A stretch of 29,194 bases of DNA from Treponema sp. (GTDB taxonomy: Bacteria > Spirochaetota > Spirochaetia > Treponematales > Treponemataceae): positions 1-29,194 of the forward strand of contig JAEDCN010000031.1 of assembly GCA_016294105.1 (NCBI GenBank), in the 5' to 3' direction. Positions 7,053 to 14,895 of the stretch are shown piece by piece. A program made the position numbers and the translations under genes. Within the stretch, counting starts at the first letter, position 1; each line of letters starts with the position of its first letter. Under the pieces are notes generated by a model, which saw only the letters and a program-made list of their open reading frames with translations, was not told the origin of the DNA and ran no database searches.

Positions 7053-9147
7053 CAAGTAAAACTCCAAAATAGAAGTTCGAGATTTTAATTCCAGAGCATC
7101 GTGCTCCAGGAGTTGAAGAAGCCTTTTTTTCCATCTGGATGATCATTGAACGGCCCTGTTGCCCCACCTCGTCTATTTTCTTTTTAAGATAAACAGATAC
7201 ATCAGCAGAACCAGCCTCACCTAACCAGTACACTCCTTCAACAGGAACAATGGTCAAATCTCTATAGACTAAACCATCTTCATTCTCTGTGGTAACACGG
7301 ACAGGCACTTGATTTTCCAAATAAACTGAAACAATATCAGCTGAACTAGGAAGCTTAAACCGTGCTGTGGAATTCTGTGTTCCACCTTCCGCAATGTACT
7401 GGGCACTCCAGTCTTGAGTTAAAGGATTGCCCCAAATAGACATAATGCCCCTACCACTAGTATACTCCTGTCCAAAATCGAATTCCATATCCAGGTCCTT
7501 GTCCAAAAGCACCTGCTGAATGAAGATTCCTTGAGGGAAGAATAAGGAACCCAAAAGCTCCTCGTATAAAGTGAGGATTTCCTCTGGGGAAGCATAATCA
7601 AGATATTTTTCTGCAGAAAACCCAAAGTTTTGGGTTAGCTCAAACCAGCCGTCACCGTCCAAATCTACATTTCGAGTTTTTGGAAGACCATCCTCACAGG
7701 CAAGCTGGGCATACAATGTTTTTCCCTCGTAGTACTGGGCGGAACGAACCTTTCCATCCAAAATAGAAAGCTCCACCTTGGCCTGAGGACGCTCCGCTAC
7801 TGGATAATTTACTACATATGCAGATTCTGCCAAAGTCCGCATGGCGGGGAAAAGCCCTTCTGGTGCAGTTTTCAGCTGAGGAACGAAGAATTCTCCTCCA
7901 TCCAATGATCGAGTCAATGGTTCGTAGGGAATGATGGAAACTGGGGTCCACTCCAAGGCACCATCCACAAACTTAAAGCTCATGGAAAGAAGCTCCATAG
8001 ATGAAACAAAGGGATACTTATTGTAGCACACAAAGGTTTTTGCCTCTGGTAAAAGCAATTCTGTGGGAACGCCAAAATCACAGCGAGCAACCCAGTCCTC
8101 TACCCCATCTTGGTTTTTGTCGTAGTGAATCTGCTTTGGTCGCCCTCGTTCGTACATTATACGTAAATCCTCAATGCCATCTCCCGTTGTATCCTGGGTA
8201 ATTGTTCCCCGAAATCCATTGAGAAAAGCCTTCAAAGCAGACTTGGTGCTAGACTCTGTCAGCAAACTGGCAAAGCTCTCCAGCTGAGCCAAAGAAATTG
8301 AATTTGATGCAAAGGAACAAAAATATTCGTAGGCTTGAGCCTCAGAAAGCAGTCCTGACTTTAAGGCCAAGCTGGCATACAAAGGATGACGATTTCCTGA
8401 TACACCAAAGGACTGCAGCCGACGCTGTCCCACCTCGGCTTCTGCAAAGAGACTTGAAAGCAGATACAGCTCCACTGGATAATCACCTAATTCATCAAAG
8501 CGTTGAGCAAAGGTTTCTCCCAGCTTTTCGGCAGCAGGACTAAAGCTCAAATCAGCCTTCACCTCGTAGGCAAAGAACACCTGAGCAAACCGCATATCCT
8601 CCGGATACAAGCGAGAAGCCTCGGAAACCAGCTTACGAGCCTGTTGATAGGATTCTTCAGTTCCCAGCCGATAATAGCAGAGGATTTTCAGATATTCACG
8701 GGAGGATGAGGGAAAAATTCGTCCCCCCTCCAGATAACGCAATGCCCGCTGGGAATCTCCCGTCTGGGACAGCAACTCTGCATACAACAGCAGGGCACCA
8801 TCCTTGTTATAATCCACCCACTTGTCTTGTTCAACTGCTTTTTTTGTTGCAGGAAGCACCTCTGAAGGAGTTTTCCCCAGCTGATAGCCAGCATAGGCAC
8901 TTAAAAACCACAGGTCAGAAATAGATTCATCATAGCCTAATCCCAATTCAGCTTGAGAAAGAGCATTGGTCCACTGGCTATGGTCAAGATAGGTCTTACC
9001 CTGCTGATAACAGCGAACAGCAGTCCGATAATTTGCCAAAGCCGTATATGAGGTAGTTGCAGTAGAAGTTTCACCAACAAGAGGCAAGCCGATAAAAGCA
9101 AAACAACAAACAAGAAGCACAAGTATGCTGAATTTATTTTTGTTCAT
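7045..9147 (-). CDS. Secreted TPR protein with calcium-loop-like DxDxDG motifs
   Basis: A 700-residue protein with a Sec-type signal peptide (hydrophobic 7-23, cleavage probably after the G-E-T-S region) and no lipobox. Residues about 35-300 are helical repeats of TPR type (pairs such as YRTAVRCYQQGKTYLDHSQW, QRALRYLEGG). Four acidic loops follow: DTTGDGIED (319-327), DKNQDGVED (343-351), DLDGDGWFE (495-503) and DKDLDMEFD (549-557). They resemble EF-hand, dockerin or thrombospondin-3 loops, so Ca2+ binding is an inference. The C-terminal half looks beta-rich. I chose the ATG at 9147 (GAGGAG 5 nt upstream) over the GTG two codons earlier. It lies between ftsH and the HtrA-like protease and overlaps the latter, which suggests an envelope scaffold or substrate-handling role. 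I do not recognise a named family. Confidence 0.75.
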   Translation of the reverse strand: MNKNKFSILVLLVCCFAFIGLPLVGETSTATTSYTALANYRTAVRCYQQGKTYLDHSQWTNALSQAELGLGYDESISDLWFLSAYAGYQLGKTPSEVLPATKKAVEQDKWVDYNKDGALLLYAELLSQTGDSQRALRYLEGGRIFPSSSREYLKILCYYRLGTEESYQQARKLVSEASRLYPEDMRFAQVFFAYEVKADLSFSPAAEKLGETFAQRFDELGDYPVELYLLSSLFAEAEVGQRRLQSFGVSGNRHPLYASLALKSGLLSEAQAYEYFCSFASNSISLAQLESFASLLTESSTKSALKAFLNGFRGTITQDTTGDGIEDLRIMYERGRPKQIHYDKNQDGVEDWVARCDFGVPTELLLPEAKTFVCYNKYPFVSSMELLSMSFKFVDGALEWTPVSIIPYEPLTRSLDGGEFFVPQLKTAPEGLFPAMRTLAESAYVVNYPVAERPQAKVELSILDGKVRSAQYYEGKTLYAQLACEDGLPKTRNVDLDGDGWFELTQNFGFSAEKYLDYASPEEILTLYEELLGSLFFPQGIFIQQVLLDKDLDMEFDFGQEYTSGRGIMSIWGNPLTQDWSAQYIAEGGTQNSTARFKLPSSADIVSVYLENQVPVRVTTENEDGLVYRDLTIVPVEGVYWLGEAGSADVSVYLKKKIDEVGQQGRSMIIQMEKKASSTPGARCSGIKISNFYFGVLLDE

Positions 9148-9205
9148 GGACACTCCTCAAATTCTGATGGAATCTCGGGAATAAAAAATACAAGAGACCC
9201 CTATC

Positions 9206-11095
9206 CTATACTATCGGTACATCTGTGGATTCTGCCCCACTTTTTCTTGAATCAAACCCCAATAACTGACGAATTTCTTCATCACTCAGGGTTTCCTTTT
9301 CAATCAGTGTAGTGGCAAGCAAATCTAGCTGGTCTCTATGCTGGGAAAGAATATCGGAGCACCGCTGGCGAGCCTGTCCAAGAATGGATTCCACCGCCGC
9401 ATCAATTCTGCGGGCAGTTTCCTCTGAGTAGGTTTTATGGCGAACTAAATCCCGCCCCATGAACACTGGCTCATCGTCTTGATTATAAGCAACTGCTCCC
9501 ACATCCTTGGCCATACCCCACTGGCAAACCATGCGACGAGCTAGTTCTGTTGCCCGATGCAAATCGTTCTGGGTGCCTGTGGTGGTGTCATTGAACACCA
9601 AAGACTCAGCAGCATAACCACCAAACAAAATCACCAGCTGATCCTCCAACCAGCTGCGGGTATGGGAATAGGAATCTTCCTCAGGAATGCCCACAGTCAC
9701 ACCCAATGCACGACCTCTGGGAATAACAGAAACTTTGTGAAGGGGAGAAGCATGCTCAAGATAGTAGTAGGGCAAGGCATGGCCCGCCTCATGATAAGCA
9801 GTCATACGCTTTTCCTTCTCGGAAATTACCATGGATTCACGGGCAACACCCATCAGCAGCTTGTCCCGAGCCAGCTCAAAATCCACCTCTGTAACAGTCT
9901 GTTGATTTTTTCCCGCTGCAAACAAGGCAGCCTCGTTTACCAAGCTGGAAAGCTCCGCTCCACTCATGCCAGGGGTAGCCCGTGCAATTCGACCAAAATC
10001 CACCTGTGAATCCACTGGCACCTTGGCGGCATGAACAGCAAGAATTGCTTCCCGCTCCTTCATATCAGGCAAAGCCACCGTTACCTGGCGATCAAAGCGA
10101 CCAGGACGCAGCAAGGCTGGGTCAAGAACATCGGGACGGTTGGTGGCCGCCAGCACAATGATTCCGTCCTTGTTTTCAAAGCCGTCCATTTCCACCAACA
10201 TCTGGTTCAGGGTTTGCTCACGCTCATCGTGACCGCCACCAACGCCAGCACCACGACTGCGTCCCACAGCGTCAATCTCATCAATAAAAATGATGGCTGG
10301 AGCCATACGACGCCCCTGCTCAAACAAATCCCGCACGCGACTGGCTCCCACACCAACGAACATCTCCACAAAATCACTTCCAGAAATGTGCAAAAAGGAA
10401 ACGCCAGCTTCACCAGCAACGGCACGAGCCAGCAAGGTTTTTCCAGTACCAGGATTACCCACCAAAAGTACTCCCGTGGGAATCTTTGCTCCGATGGCGG
10501 TATATTTCTTAGGATTTTTCAAAAAGTCAATTATATCTGCTAGCTCAGCCTTAGCCTCTTCCTGTCCAGCCACATCAGCAAAGGTAACCTTTTTGCCACC
10601 ATTGTACAAACGAGCCCGACTTTTACCAAACTGCATCCCCTTAGCATTTGCCGCCATGGTCTGACGCATAATCAAAGAAAATGCCAGCAGCATTATCAAG
10701 AGCATAGGAAGGGTGTCAAGCAGTGTATCTAAAATGCTGGGGCCTTTTTTCAAGCCAGTTACCTTCACTCCCTGCTCCTCCAACAGCGGCATCAGCAGAT
10801 CATCATTATAAGGAATCACAGTTTTAAAAAAGCTATGACCTCCATTTTCCATGGATTCCATAACCCCTTCAATCAAGTAATCGTTGGTTATTTCCACCTC
10901 CAACACCTGATTAGCTTCCACTGCAGATAAAAATGAGGAATAAGGAATCTCTGGGAGACTCGTCAGTTTATTGTTCAAAAAATAAAAAAGACCAGTGATT
11001 GCAAGCATCACCAGAAAAAAAATAAAACCAAAATCAACAGTTCCTCTGGGATTTTTTCCTCCACGAGGATTCTTATTCATATTATTGTCGGACAT
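9206..11095 (-). CDS. ftsH: ATP-dependent zinc metalloprotease FtsH
   Basis: A complete 629-residue FtsH. It has a transmembrane segment at about 23-41, an extracytoplasmic FtsH_ext domain at about 45-120, and a second transmembrane segment at about 124-144. The AAA+ module carries Walker A GNPGTGKT (213-220), Walker B IIFIDEID (268-275) and the second region of homology ATNRPDVLDPALLRPGRFDR. The protease domain has HEAGH (435-439) and the third zinc ligand Asp511 in TQNDLHRA. It degrades unassembled membrane proteins and regulators at the inner membrane. It follows tilS by 23 nt, a frequent bacterial pairing. No Shine-Dalgarno precedes the ATG. Instead an extended -10 box ends 8 nt before it, so a leaderless transcript is likely. 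Confidence 0.97.
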   Translation of the reverse strand: MSDNNMNKNPRGGKNPRGTVDFGFIFFLVMLAITGLFYFLNNKLTSLPEIPYSSFLSAVEANQVLEVEITNDYLIEGVMESMENGGHSFFKTVIPYNDDLLMPLLEEQGVKVTGLKKGPSILDTLLDTLPMLLIMLLAFSLIMRQTMAANAKGMQFGKSRARLYNGGKKVTFADVAGQEEAKAELADIIDFLKNPKKYTAIGAKIPTGVLLVGNPGTGKTLLARAVAGEAGVSFLHISGSDFVEMFVGVGASRVRDLFEQGRRMAPAIIFIDEIDAVGRSRGAGVGGGHDEREQTLNQMLVEMDGFENKDGIIVLAATNRPDVLDPALLRPGRFDRQVTVALPDMKEREAILAVHAAKVPVDSQVDFGRIARATPGMSGAELSSLVNEAALFAAGKNQQTVTEVDFELARDKLLMGVARESMVISEKEKRMTAYHEAGHALPYYYLEHASPLHKVSVIPRGRALGVTVGIPEEDSYSHTRSWLEDQLVILFGGYAAESLVFNDTTTGTQNDLHRATELARRMVCQWGMAKDVGAVAYNQDDEPVFMGRDLVRHKTYSEETARRIDAAVESILGQARQRCSDILSQHRDQLDLLATTLIEKETLSDEEIRQLLGFDSRKSGAESTDVPIV

Positions 11096-11103
11096 ATCTG
11101 GGC

Positions 11104-11132
11104 ATTATAGCAAATCTATCACGATAAAACAA
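11104..11132 (-). promoter_or_regulatory. Extended -10 promoter at the ftsH start
   Basis: On the minus strand TTGTTT (11127-11132), 17 bp, then TATAAT (11104-11109) preceded by TGC, giving a full TGnTATAAT extended -10. The predicted start is near 11097, two bases before the ftsH ATG at 11095. The -35 lies inside the last codons of tilS. The weak -35 is compensated by the perfect extended -10. Confidence 0.6.
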
Positions 11133-12447
11133 TAATTGACACTAAAGGATTTCCAATTTCTTCTACCACCACAAGTTGCTGTCCACAGGAACGAAAATCA
11201 CCTTGTAAAACCTCTTGAACACCCACAATCTTTTCTCCCACAAGGGTTTTGTCGCCTGGTAAAGGACTTCTGATTACAAAAGGAGAAAAAAAATGCTGTC
11301 CCTCAAACACAAGGGATTGCCCCTGAGGGCAAGTACCAGAATGAATGGAAATTTGTCTGCCACTTAAAATATAGAAACCAGGTTTTTCAATCAAAAGAGA
11401 AAATCCAACCTCACAAGCTGATTCTACCAGCTTTTTTATCCAAAGTACTTCTTTTTGCACAAGTACTTCCACATCACCAATAGAAAAGATTCTCCCACAG
11501 GGACATCCAGTCTCCCAAGACACAAGGCTTTCCAAAAGATAAAAAGGAACACGGCGGTCCAGTCCCAACTGATTCAATCCTTGAAATAATACCCTTCTCC
11601 GCAAGGCTGGATGCAGGTCAAAAAAAGCCTTCCACGGAGAATACAAATTTCCCTCAGAATCTTCCTTCCAAAAATCCTTTGGCAGCACGGATGTGATAAA
11701 ATCACTGTCTGCCTGTCTTTTTTTTGCACCGACTAAAACAGCTCCACCCCAACCCTTAAATTCTTTGTTTAAAAGTGGCACCAAAAGATTGCGACATCTA
11801 TTTCTAAGGTAGTCGTTCTCCTCGTTTGTTGCATCACGCCGAAAACCAACACCTTCCACCGATAAAAAATCTTCTATATCCTTACGCTGTATTTGTAGCA
11901 TTGGTCTTAGAAACAAATCTCGAACTGCTGGTATCCCTTGAGCCTCCCCATCTCCACTGCCCTGTAAAAAACGCAGCAATAAAGTTTCTAGTTGGTCATT
12001 TTGATTATGAGCTAGACAAAAATAATCACATTTTTTTTCTTTTATTAGCGACTGAAAGATTTCGTATCGCAAAAAACGGGCGGCTTCCTCCACTCCCCTT
12101 CCTCGCACTGCAGCTTCTTTTTCCACTCTGCCACGAGGAAGCTCCTCCAATACAAACTCTACACCAGTAACCCCCTTACAAAAATCCCTTACAAAAAGGC
12201 TATCTGCAAGACTTTCTTCTTGTGACCGAATATTATGGTTAATCGAAACCACCACGAATTCAGCACCAGCTTCTCCAAAAAGTGATTTCCTGAGCAAAAG
12301 GGCACTGTACAAGAGAGCCATGGAGTCGGCACCACCAGATACACCAAAACCTATTTTTTTGCGAGAACTAAAAATATCCTGACATGAGCAGCCACAGTAC
12401 TCAAATCCTGCAACAAGCTCCTTCAAAAAATCCTTACGAGAATCCAT
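11119..12447 (-). CDS. tilS: tRNA(Ile)-lysidine synthase
   Basis: A 442-residue N-type ATP pyrophosphatase. The PP-loop SGGADS is at 37-42 (FGVSGGADSMALLYSALLL). It is followed by the SINHNIR strand, and by the conserved RFLRYEIFQ and CLAHNQNDQLETLLLRFLQGSG segment that positions ATP and tRNA. The C-terminal half is the substrate-binding region. TilS converts C34 of the minor tRNA-Ile(CAU) to lysidine so that it reads AUA. The ATG at 12447 lies only 11 nt after the T run of the rplY terminator, and I see neither a Shine-Dalgarno nor a good promoter there. Expression may depend on read-through of that terminator or on a leaderless start. Confidence 0.93.
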   Translation of the reverse strand: MDSRKDFLKELVAGFEYCGCSCQDIFSSRKKIGFGVSGGADSMALLYSALLLRKSLFGEAGAEFVVVSINHNIRSQEESLADSLFVRDFCKGVTGVEFVLEELPRGRVEKEAAVRGRGVEEAARFLRYEIFQSLIKEKKCDYFCLAHNQNDQLETLLLRFLQGSGDGEAQGIPAVRDLFLRPMLQIQRKDIEDFLSVEGVGFRRDATNEENDYLRNRCRNLLVPLLNKEFKGWGGAVLVGAKKRQADSDFITSVLPKDFWKEDSEGNLYSPWKAFFDLHPALRRRVLFQGLNQLGLDRRVPFYLLESLVSWETGCPCGRIFSIGDVEVLVQKEVLWIKKLVESACEVGFSLLIEKPGFYILSGRQISIHSGTCPQGQSLVFEGQHFFSPFVIRSPLPGDKTLVGEKIVGVQEVLQGDFRSCGQQLVVVEEIGNPLVSIIVLS

Positions 12448-12458
12448 AAAAAAATACG

Positions 12459-12495
12459 AAAAAAAAGATGCCCAAAACCGAAGTTTCAGACATCT
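12459..12495 (-). terminator. Intrinsic terminator after rplY, UUCG tetraloop
   Basis: Minus-strand RNA: bases 12495-12483 pair with 12478-12466 as a 13-bp stem with three G-U pairs, closed by C-UUCG-G. A run of seven U (12465-12459) follows. It would end the ispE-spoVG-tRNA-rplY transcript just before tilS. UUCG loops are unusually stable, so this is a strong candidate. Confidence 0.8.
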
Positions 12496-12541
12496 TCTTT
12501 CAACTCAAGTCCCAGCTTTCACCGAGCCTTTATCGTTTTAT

Positions 12542-13096
12542 TTAGCGCTTGGGAGCAGAAACACTGGCAACCAAGTTAGTTCCTTCGGTCAACACAGTAA
12601 TTCCATCTGCAACTGGAATATCCTTAATATAGTACTTGTTACCAATTCCCAAAGCAGATACATCTGCAGTAATACGAGCAGGCAAATCCTTAGGCAAGCA
12701 CTGAATAACAACCTGTGAGTGGTGAGCTGTCAAACGACCACCTTCACGAACACCAGCAGGGCTTCCAGTCAAGTGAATCTTCATATTCATCTTCAAGGGC
12801 TTGTCTTCATCGATTACGTGGAAGTCTGCATGAAGATTTTTGTCACTCTTGATATCGTACTCAGTATCCTTGATAAAAGCCAAGTTATCTTTTCCATCAA
12901 CCTTCAGATTTACAAGGGTAGAAGGTGTGGCATTTTTCCAAACCTTTGTAAATTCAGCCTCGTCAACATCCAACATGACGGATTCACCCTTGGAATTATA
13001 CATAACAGCAGGAAGGCGACCATTCTGGCGCAACTTCTGTGCAGCACGCTTACCTGTATCTTTACGGATAGTAGCGTTTACAACAAACTGATCCAT
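12542..13096 (-). CDS. rplY: Large ribosomal subunit protein bL25, CTC type
   Basis: A 184-residue two-domain CTC-form L25. The N-terminal 5S-rRNA-binding beta barrel has the usual opening (VVNATIRKDTGKRAAQKLRQ, then GRLPAVMYN). The C-terminal beta domain of about 90 residues is found in the general-stress CTC proteins but not in E. coli L25. It binds 5S rRNA in the central protuberance. AAGGAG lies 8 nt before the ATG. The gene is 60 nt downstream of tRNA-Gln and probably shares its transcript. In Borrelia, as I recall, pth lies between rplY and tilS; here no pth is present, and the gap holds only the terminator. Confidence 0.95.
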   Translation of the reverse strand: MDQFVVNATIRKDTGKRAAQKLRQNGRLPAVMYNSKGESVMLDVDEAEFTKVWKNATPSTLVNLKVDGKDNLAFIKDTEYDIKSDKNLHADFHVIDEDKPLKMNMKIHLTGSPAGVREGGRLTAHHSQVVIQCLPKDLPARITADVSALGIGNKYYIKDIPVADGITVLTEGTNLVASVSAPKR

Positions 13097-13156
13097 CTGA
13101 GGAACTCCTTATCAACTAATTACACGGACTAAAACTCTATCCTGTGTATAAAATTA

Positions 13157-13229
13157 CTGGGACGGTAGGATTCGAACCTACGGAATACCGGCACCAAAAG
13201 CCGGGGGCTTACCACTTGCCGACGTCCCA
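13157..13229 (-). tRNA. trnQ: tRNA-Gln (anticodon UUG)
   Basis: A 73-nt cloverleaf on the minus strand. The acceptor stem is TGGGACG/CGTCCCA, with the U1-A72 pair and discriminator G73 typical of tRNA-Gln. The anticodon arm is CCGGC-TTTTGGT-GCCGG with anticodon TTG (reads CAA). The T arm contains GGTTCGAATCC. The 3' CCA is not encoded. The 5' end is only 5 nt after the spoVG stop codon, so this tRNA must be cut out of a mixed mRNA/tRNA transcript by RNase P and 3' enzymes. Confidence 0.96.
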
Positions 13230-13234
13230 AAATA

Positions 13235-13525
13235 TCAATCTAGCATGTCTTCTGGATTAGAAACCAGCTCCACATGACCAGCATTATATTCCGAAATAAT
13301 CGTATCCTGCAACTCAGTTCTAAACTCTGGACTAATGGGATGTGCCACATCCATGTAAGTACCTTCTGCAGTTTTTCTGCTTGGCATAGCTATAAACAAT
13401 CCTGCTTTACCGTCAATAATCTTAATATTATGGACTACAAAACAATTGTCAAAGGTTACTGTTGCATACGCTCTAAGCTTTCCTTCAACAGATAGCTTGC
13501 GTATCCTTACCTCCGTTATTTTCAA
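13235..13525 (-). CDS. spoVG: SpoVG family nucleic-acid-binding regulator
   Basis: A 96-residue SpoVG with the usual length and landmarks: MKITEVRIRKL start, TFDNCFVVHNIKII, the FIAMPSRKT loop, and the DVAHPISPEFR segment before the final helix. SpoVG proteins bind DNA and RNA site-specifically in Borrelia, Staphylococcus and Listeria and act as global regulators; the targets in this organism are unknown. The start codon is TTG, chosen because AAGGAGG lies 8 nt upstream and alignment with relatives begins at this residue. A four-codon frame ATG-AAG-TTT-TGA lies between the Shine-Dalgarno and the start, its stop overlapping the TTG. The gene follows ispE by 47 nt and is followed by tRNA-Gln. 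Confidence 0.95.
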   Translation of the reverse strand: MKITEVRIRKLSVEGKLRAYATVTFDNCFVVHNIKIIDGKAGLFIAMPSRKTAEGTYMDVAHPISPEFRTELQDTIISEYNAGHVELVSNPEDMLD

Positions 13526-13572
13526 AACTTCATCCTCCTTAAGCTTTAGACAAACATCTCACTCAAGCAAAA

Positions 13573-14451
13573 TCAAGAAAAAGCAAATGTATAACACTGC
13601 TTCCATTTTTTACGAAGTTTTAGGAACGCACAGGCTGCCGAATCTTTTGTACTAAAGATACCAAACACTGCAGAACCAGAGCCTGACATCTGTGCGAAAG
13701 ATGCACCAACATCCTTTAAGTCTTGCAAACCTTCTCCAATCAACGGATAATGCTGCACCAAAGGTGCCGTGAAACTGTTTACAAAATCCCATGCTTCCAC
13801 AGGGTTGTTATAAACACTTTCAAGCTGCTCAGCAGAATAACTATCCCAGTTCCAATTTGGTTCATACCATTGATCCACAAGCCGATAAGCTTCTGCCGTG
13901 GAACTATGGACGTCCGGACAAATTAAAACATAGAATAAGTCTCGCCTAGGAATGATGGAATTAACCACTTCCCCCCTACCACCTACAACAGCAGCAAACG
14001 GGGTAGCTACATCACTACATCCCATAAAAAAGAATACGTCACTACCTACCTTACTTGCAACATAATGCTTTTGATTTGAAGATAAGTTGGTGCCATACAC
14101 TGCATCCAAGGCGTTGATTAGTGAAGCTGCATCGGAGGAACCTCCACCCAAACCTGCACCTGAAGGAATATTCTTTTCTAAATAAACCTTCAGAGATTCA
14201 GATACACCTGTCACTTCGCAAAACACTTCGTATGCAGATGTAAGAGTATTTCTTTCCGGAAGAATCATACCGTTACAAACAACATGACACTTACTTCCAG
14301 AATCTCCAATCCTCTGCAAGGCCAGCTTATCGTAAAACGGTATGGTTTGAAAAATACTCTCAATACCATGATATCCATCTGCACGAGCCGGCATAACACG
14401 AAGACCTATGTTAATCTTCGCAGGAGCCAAAACACGTACATCACATAACAT
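13573..14451 (-). CDS. ispE: 4-diphosphocytidyl-2-C-methyl-D-erythritol kinase
   Basis: A GHMP-family kinase of 292 residues (from the ATG at 14451) in the MEP isoprenoid pathway. Visible signatures are the opening LAPAKINIGLRV, ADGYHGIESIFQTI, the ATP-binding glycine-rich loop IPSGAGLGGGSSDAA, and the C-terminal MSGSGSAVFGIF motif. It phosphorylates CDP-methylerythritol. An ATG four codons upstream (14463) overlaps a perfect -10 box and would lie before the transcription start, so I prefer 14451, which would be nearly leaderless. It heads the ispE-spoVG-tRNA-rplY unit. The stop is TGA at 13573-13575. Confidence 0.94.
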   Translation of the reverse strand: MLCDVRVLAPAKINIGLRVMPARADGYHGIESIFQTIPFYDKLALQRIGDSGSKCHVVCNGMILPERNTLTSAYEVFCEVTGVSESLKVYLEKNIPSGAGLGGGSSDAASLINALDAVYGTNLSSNQKHYVASKVGSDVFFFMGCSDVATPFAAVVGGRGEVVNSIIPRRDLFYVLICPDVHSSTAEAYRLVDQWYEPNWNWDSYSAEQLESVYNNPVEAWDFVNSFTAPLVQHYPLIGEGLQDLKDVGASFAQMSGSGSAVFGIFSTKDSAACAFLKLRKKWKQCYTFAFS

Positions 14452-14461
14452 AAGCAATGAC

Positions 14462-14490
14462 ATTATACATAAAGGTTAGATATTTGTCAA
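14462..14490 (-). promoter_or_regulatory. Perfect consensus promoter of ispE-spoVG-tRNA-rplY
   Basis: On the minus strand TTGACA (14485-14490), exactly 17 bp, TATAAT (14462-14467): both hexamers are full consensus matches. The predicted start is near 14455, four bases before the ATG at 14451. The -10 overlaps the longer-frame ATG at 14461-14463. No Shine-Dalgarno is present. Confidence 0.85.
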
Positions 14491-14561
14491 ACCCTTATAC
14501 TATAGTTGAACCTTTCTTTTATTTAGATTTTTCATATTCTTATTTTTTTTGATATGGCTAG

Positions 14562-14588
14562 TTGACAGAGACACTAGCCACCTATAAT
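14562..14588 (+). promoter_or_regulatory. Promoter of the hyperacidic ORF
   Basis: TTGACA (14562-14567) and TATAAT (14583-14588) are both perfect hexamers, but only 15 bp apart. TAATAT (14586-14591) gives an 18-bp alternative. Another TATAAT lies at 14596-14601. The predicted start is about 14595-14608, followed by GAGG at 14615. It diverges from the ispE promoter about 70 bp away. Confidence 0.6.
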
Positions 14589-14628
14589 ATAGGTTTATAA
14601 TTCTACAAAACAACGAGGATACTTGTAC

Positions 14629-14865
14629 ATGCCCTATGCAAGCGATGCGCTGGAAATAACCTTACTGGGTGACTATGGTTTTGACCATAGCTACGAAGAT
14701 GAAGGCTATCTTGATGATGATAACTACGATGAAGTAGATTACGACGACTTCGAGGACGATGAGTTTTTAGATGAGGACTTTGATGAGGAGTCATACGATG
14801 ACTATGATGAAGAATCACTCTACGACATCGAAGAATCTGACGAGGATTATGACGATTACGACTAA
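14629..14865 (+). CDS. Small hyperacidic, tyrosine-rich protein of unknown function
   Basis: A 78-residue ORF with 25 Asp, 14 Glu and 11 Tyr, one His and no Lys or Arg, so half of all residues are acidic. After an ordinary first 20 residues (MPYASDALEITLLGDYGFDH) it becomes a low-complexity Asp/Glu/Tyr/Phe tail to the end. It has no signal peptide or transmembrane segment. GAGG stands 10 nt before the ATG at 14629; a TTG at 14623 is possible. It has its own promoter with perfect hexamers and a terminator 30 bp after the stop, so it is a separate transcription unit. Functions consistent with such composition include nucleic-acid mimicry, Ca2+ or polycation binding, or a chaperone tail. None can be proven, and the product could be a structured RNA instead. 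Confidence 0.6.
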   Translation: MPYASDALEITLLGDYGFDHSYEDEGYLDDDNYDEVDYDDFEDDEFLDEDFDEESYDDYDEESLYDIEESDEDYDDYD

Positions 14866-14895
14866 TTAACTTATTTTATTTATAGATTGTTTAGC

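Noticed and set aside
10031..10543. + strand ORF of 170 codons
   Set aside because: Antisense to the conserved AAA+ domain of ftsH.
14603..14818. Histidine/arginine-rich minus-strand ORF
   Set aside because: Exact antisense of the hyperacidic ORF (GAY/GAR codons read backwards as His/Arg/Ser/Leu); promoter and terminator fit the + strand.
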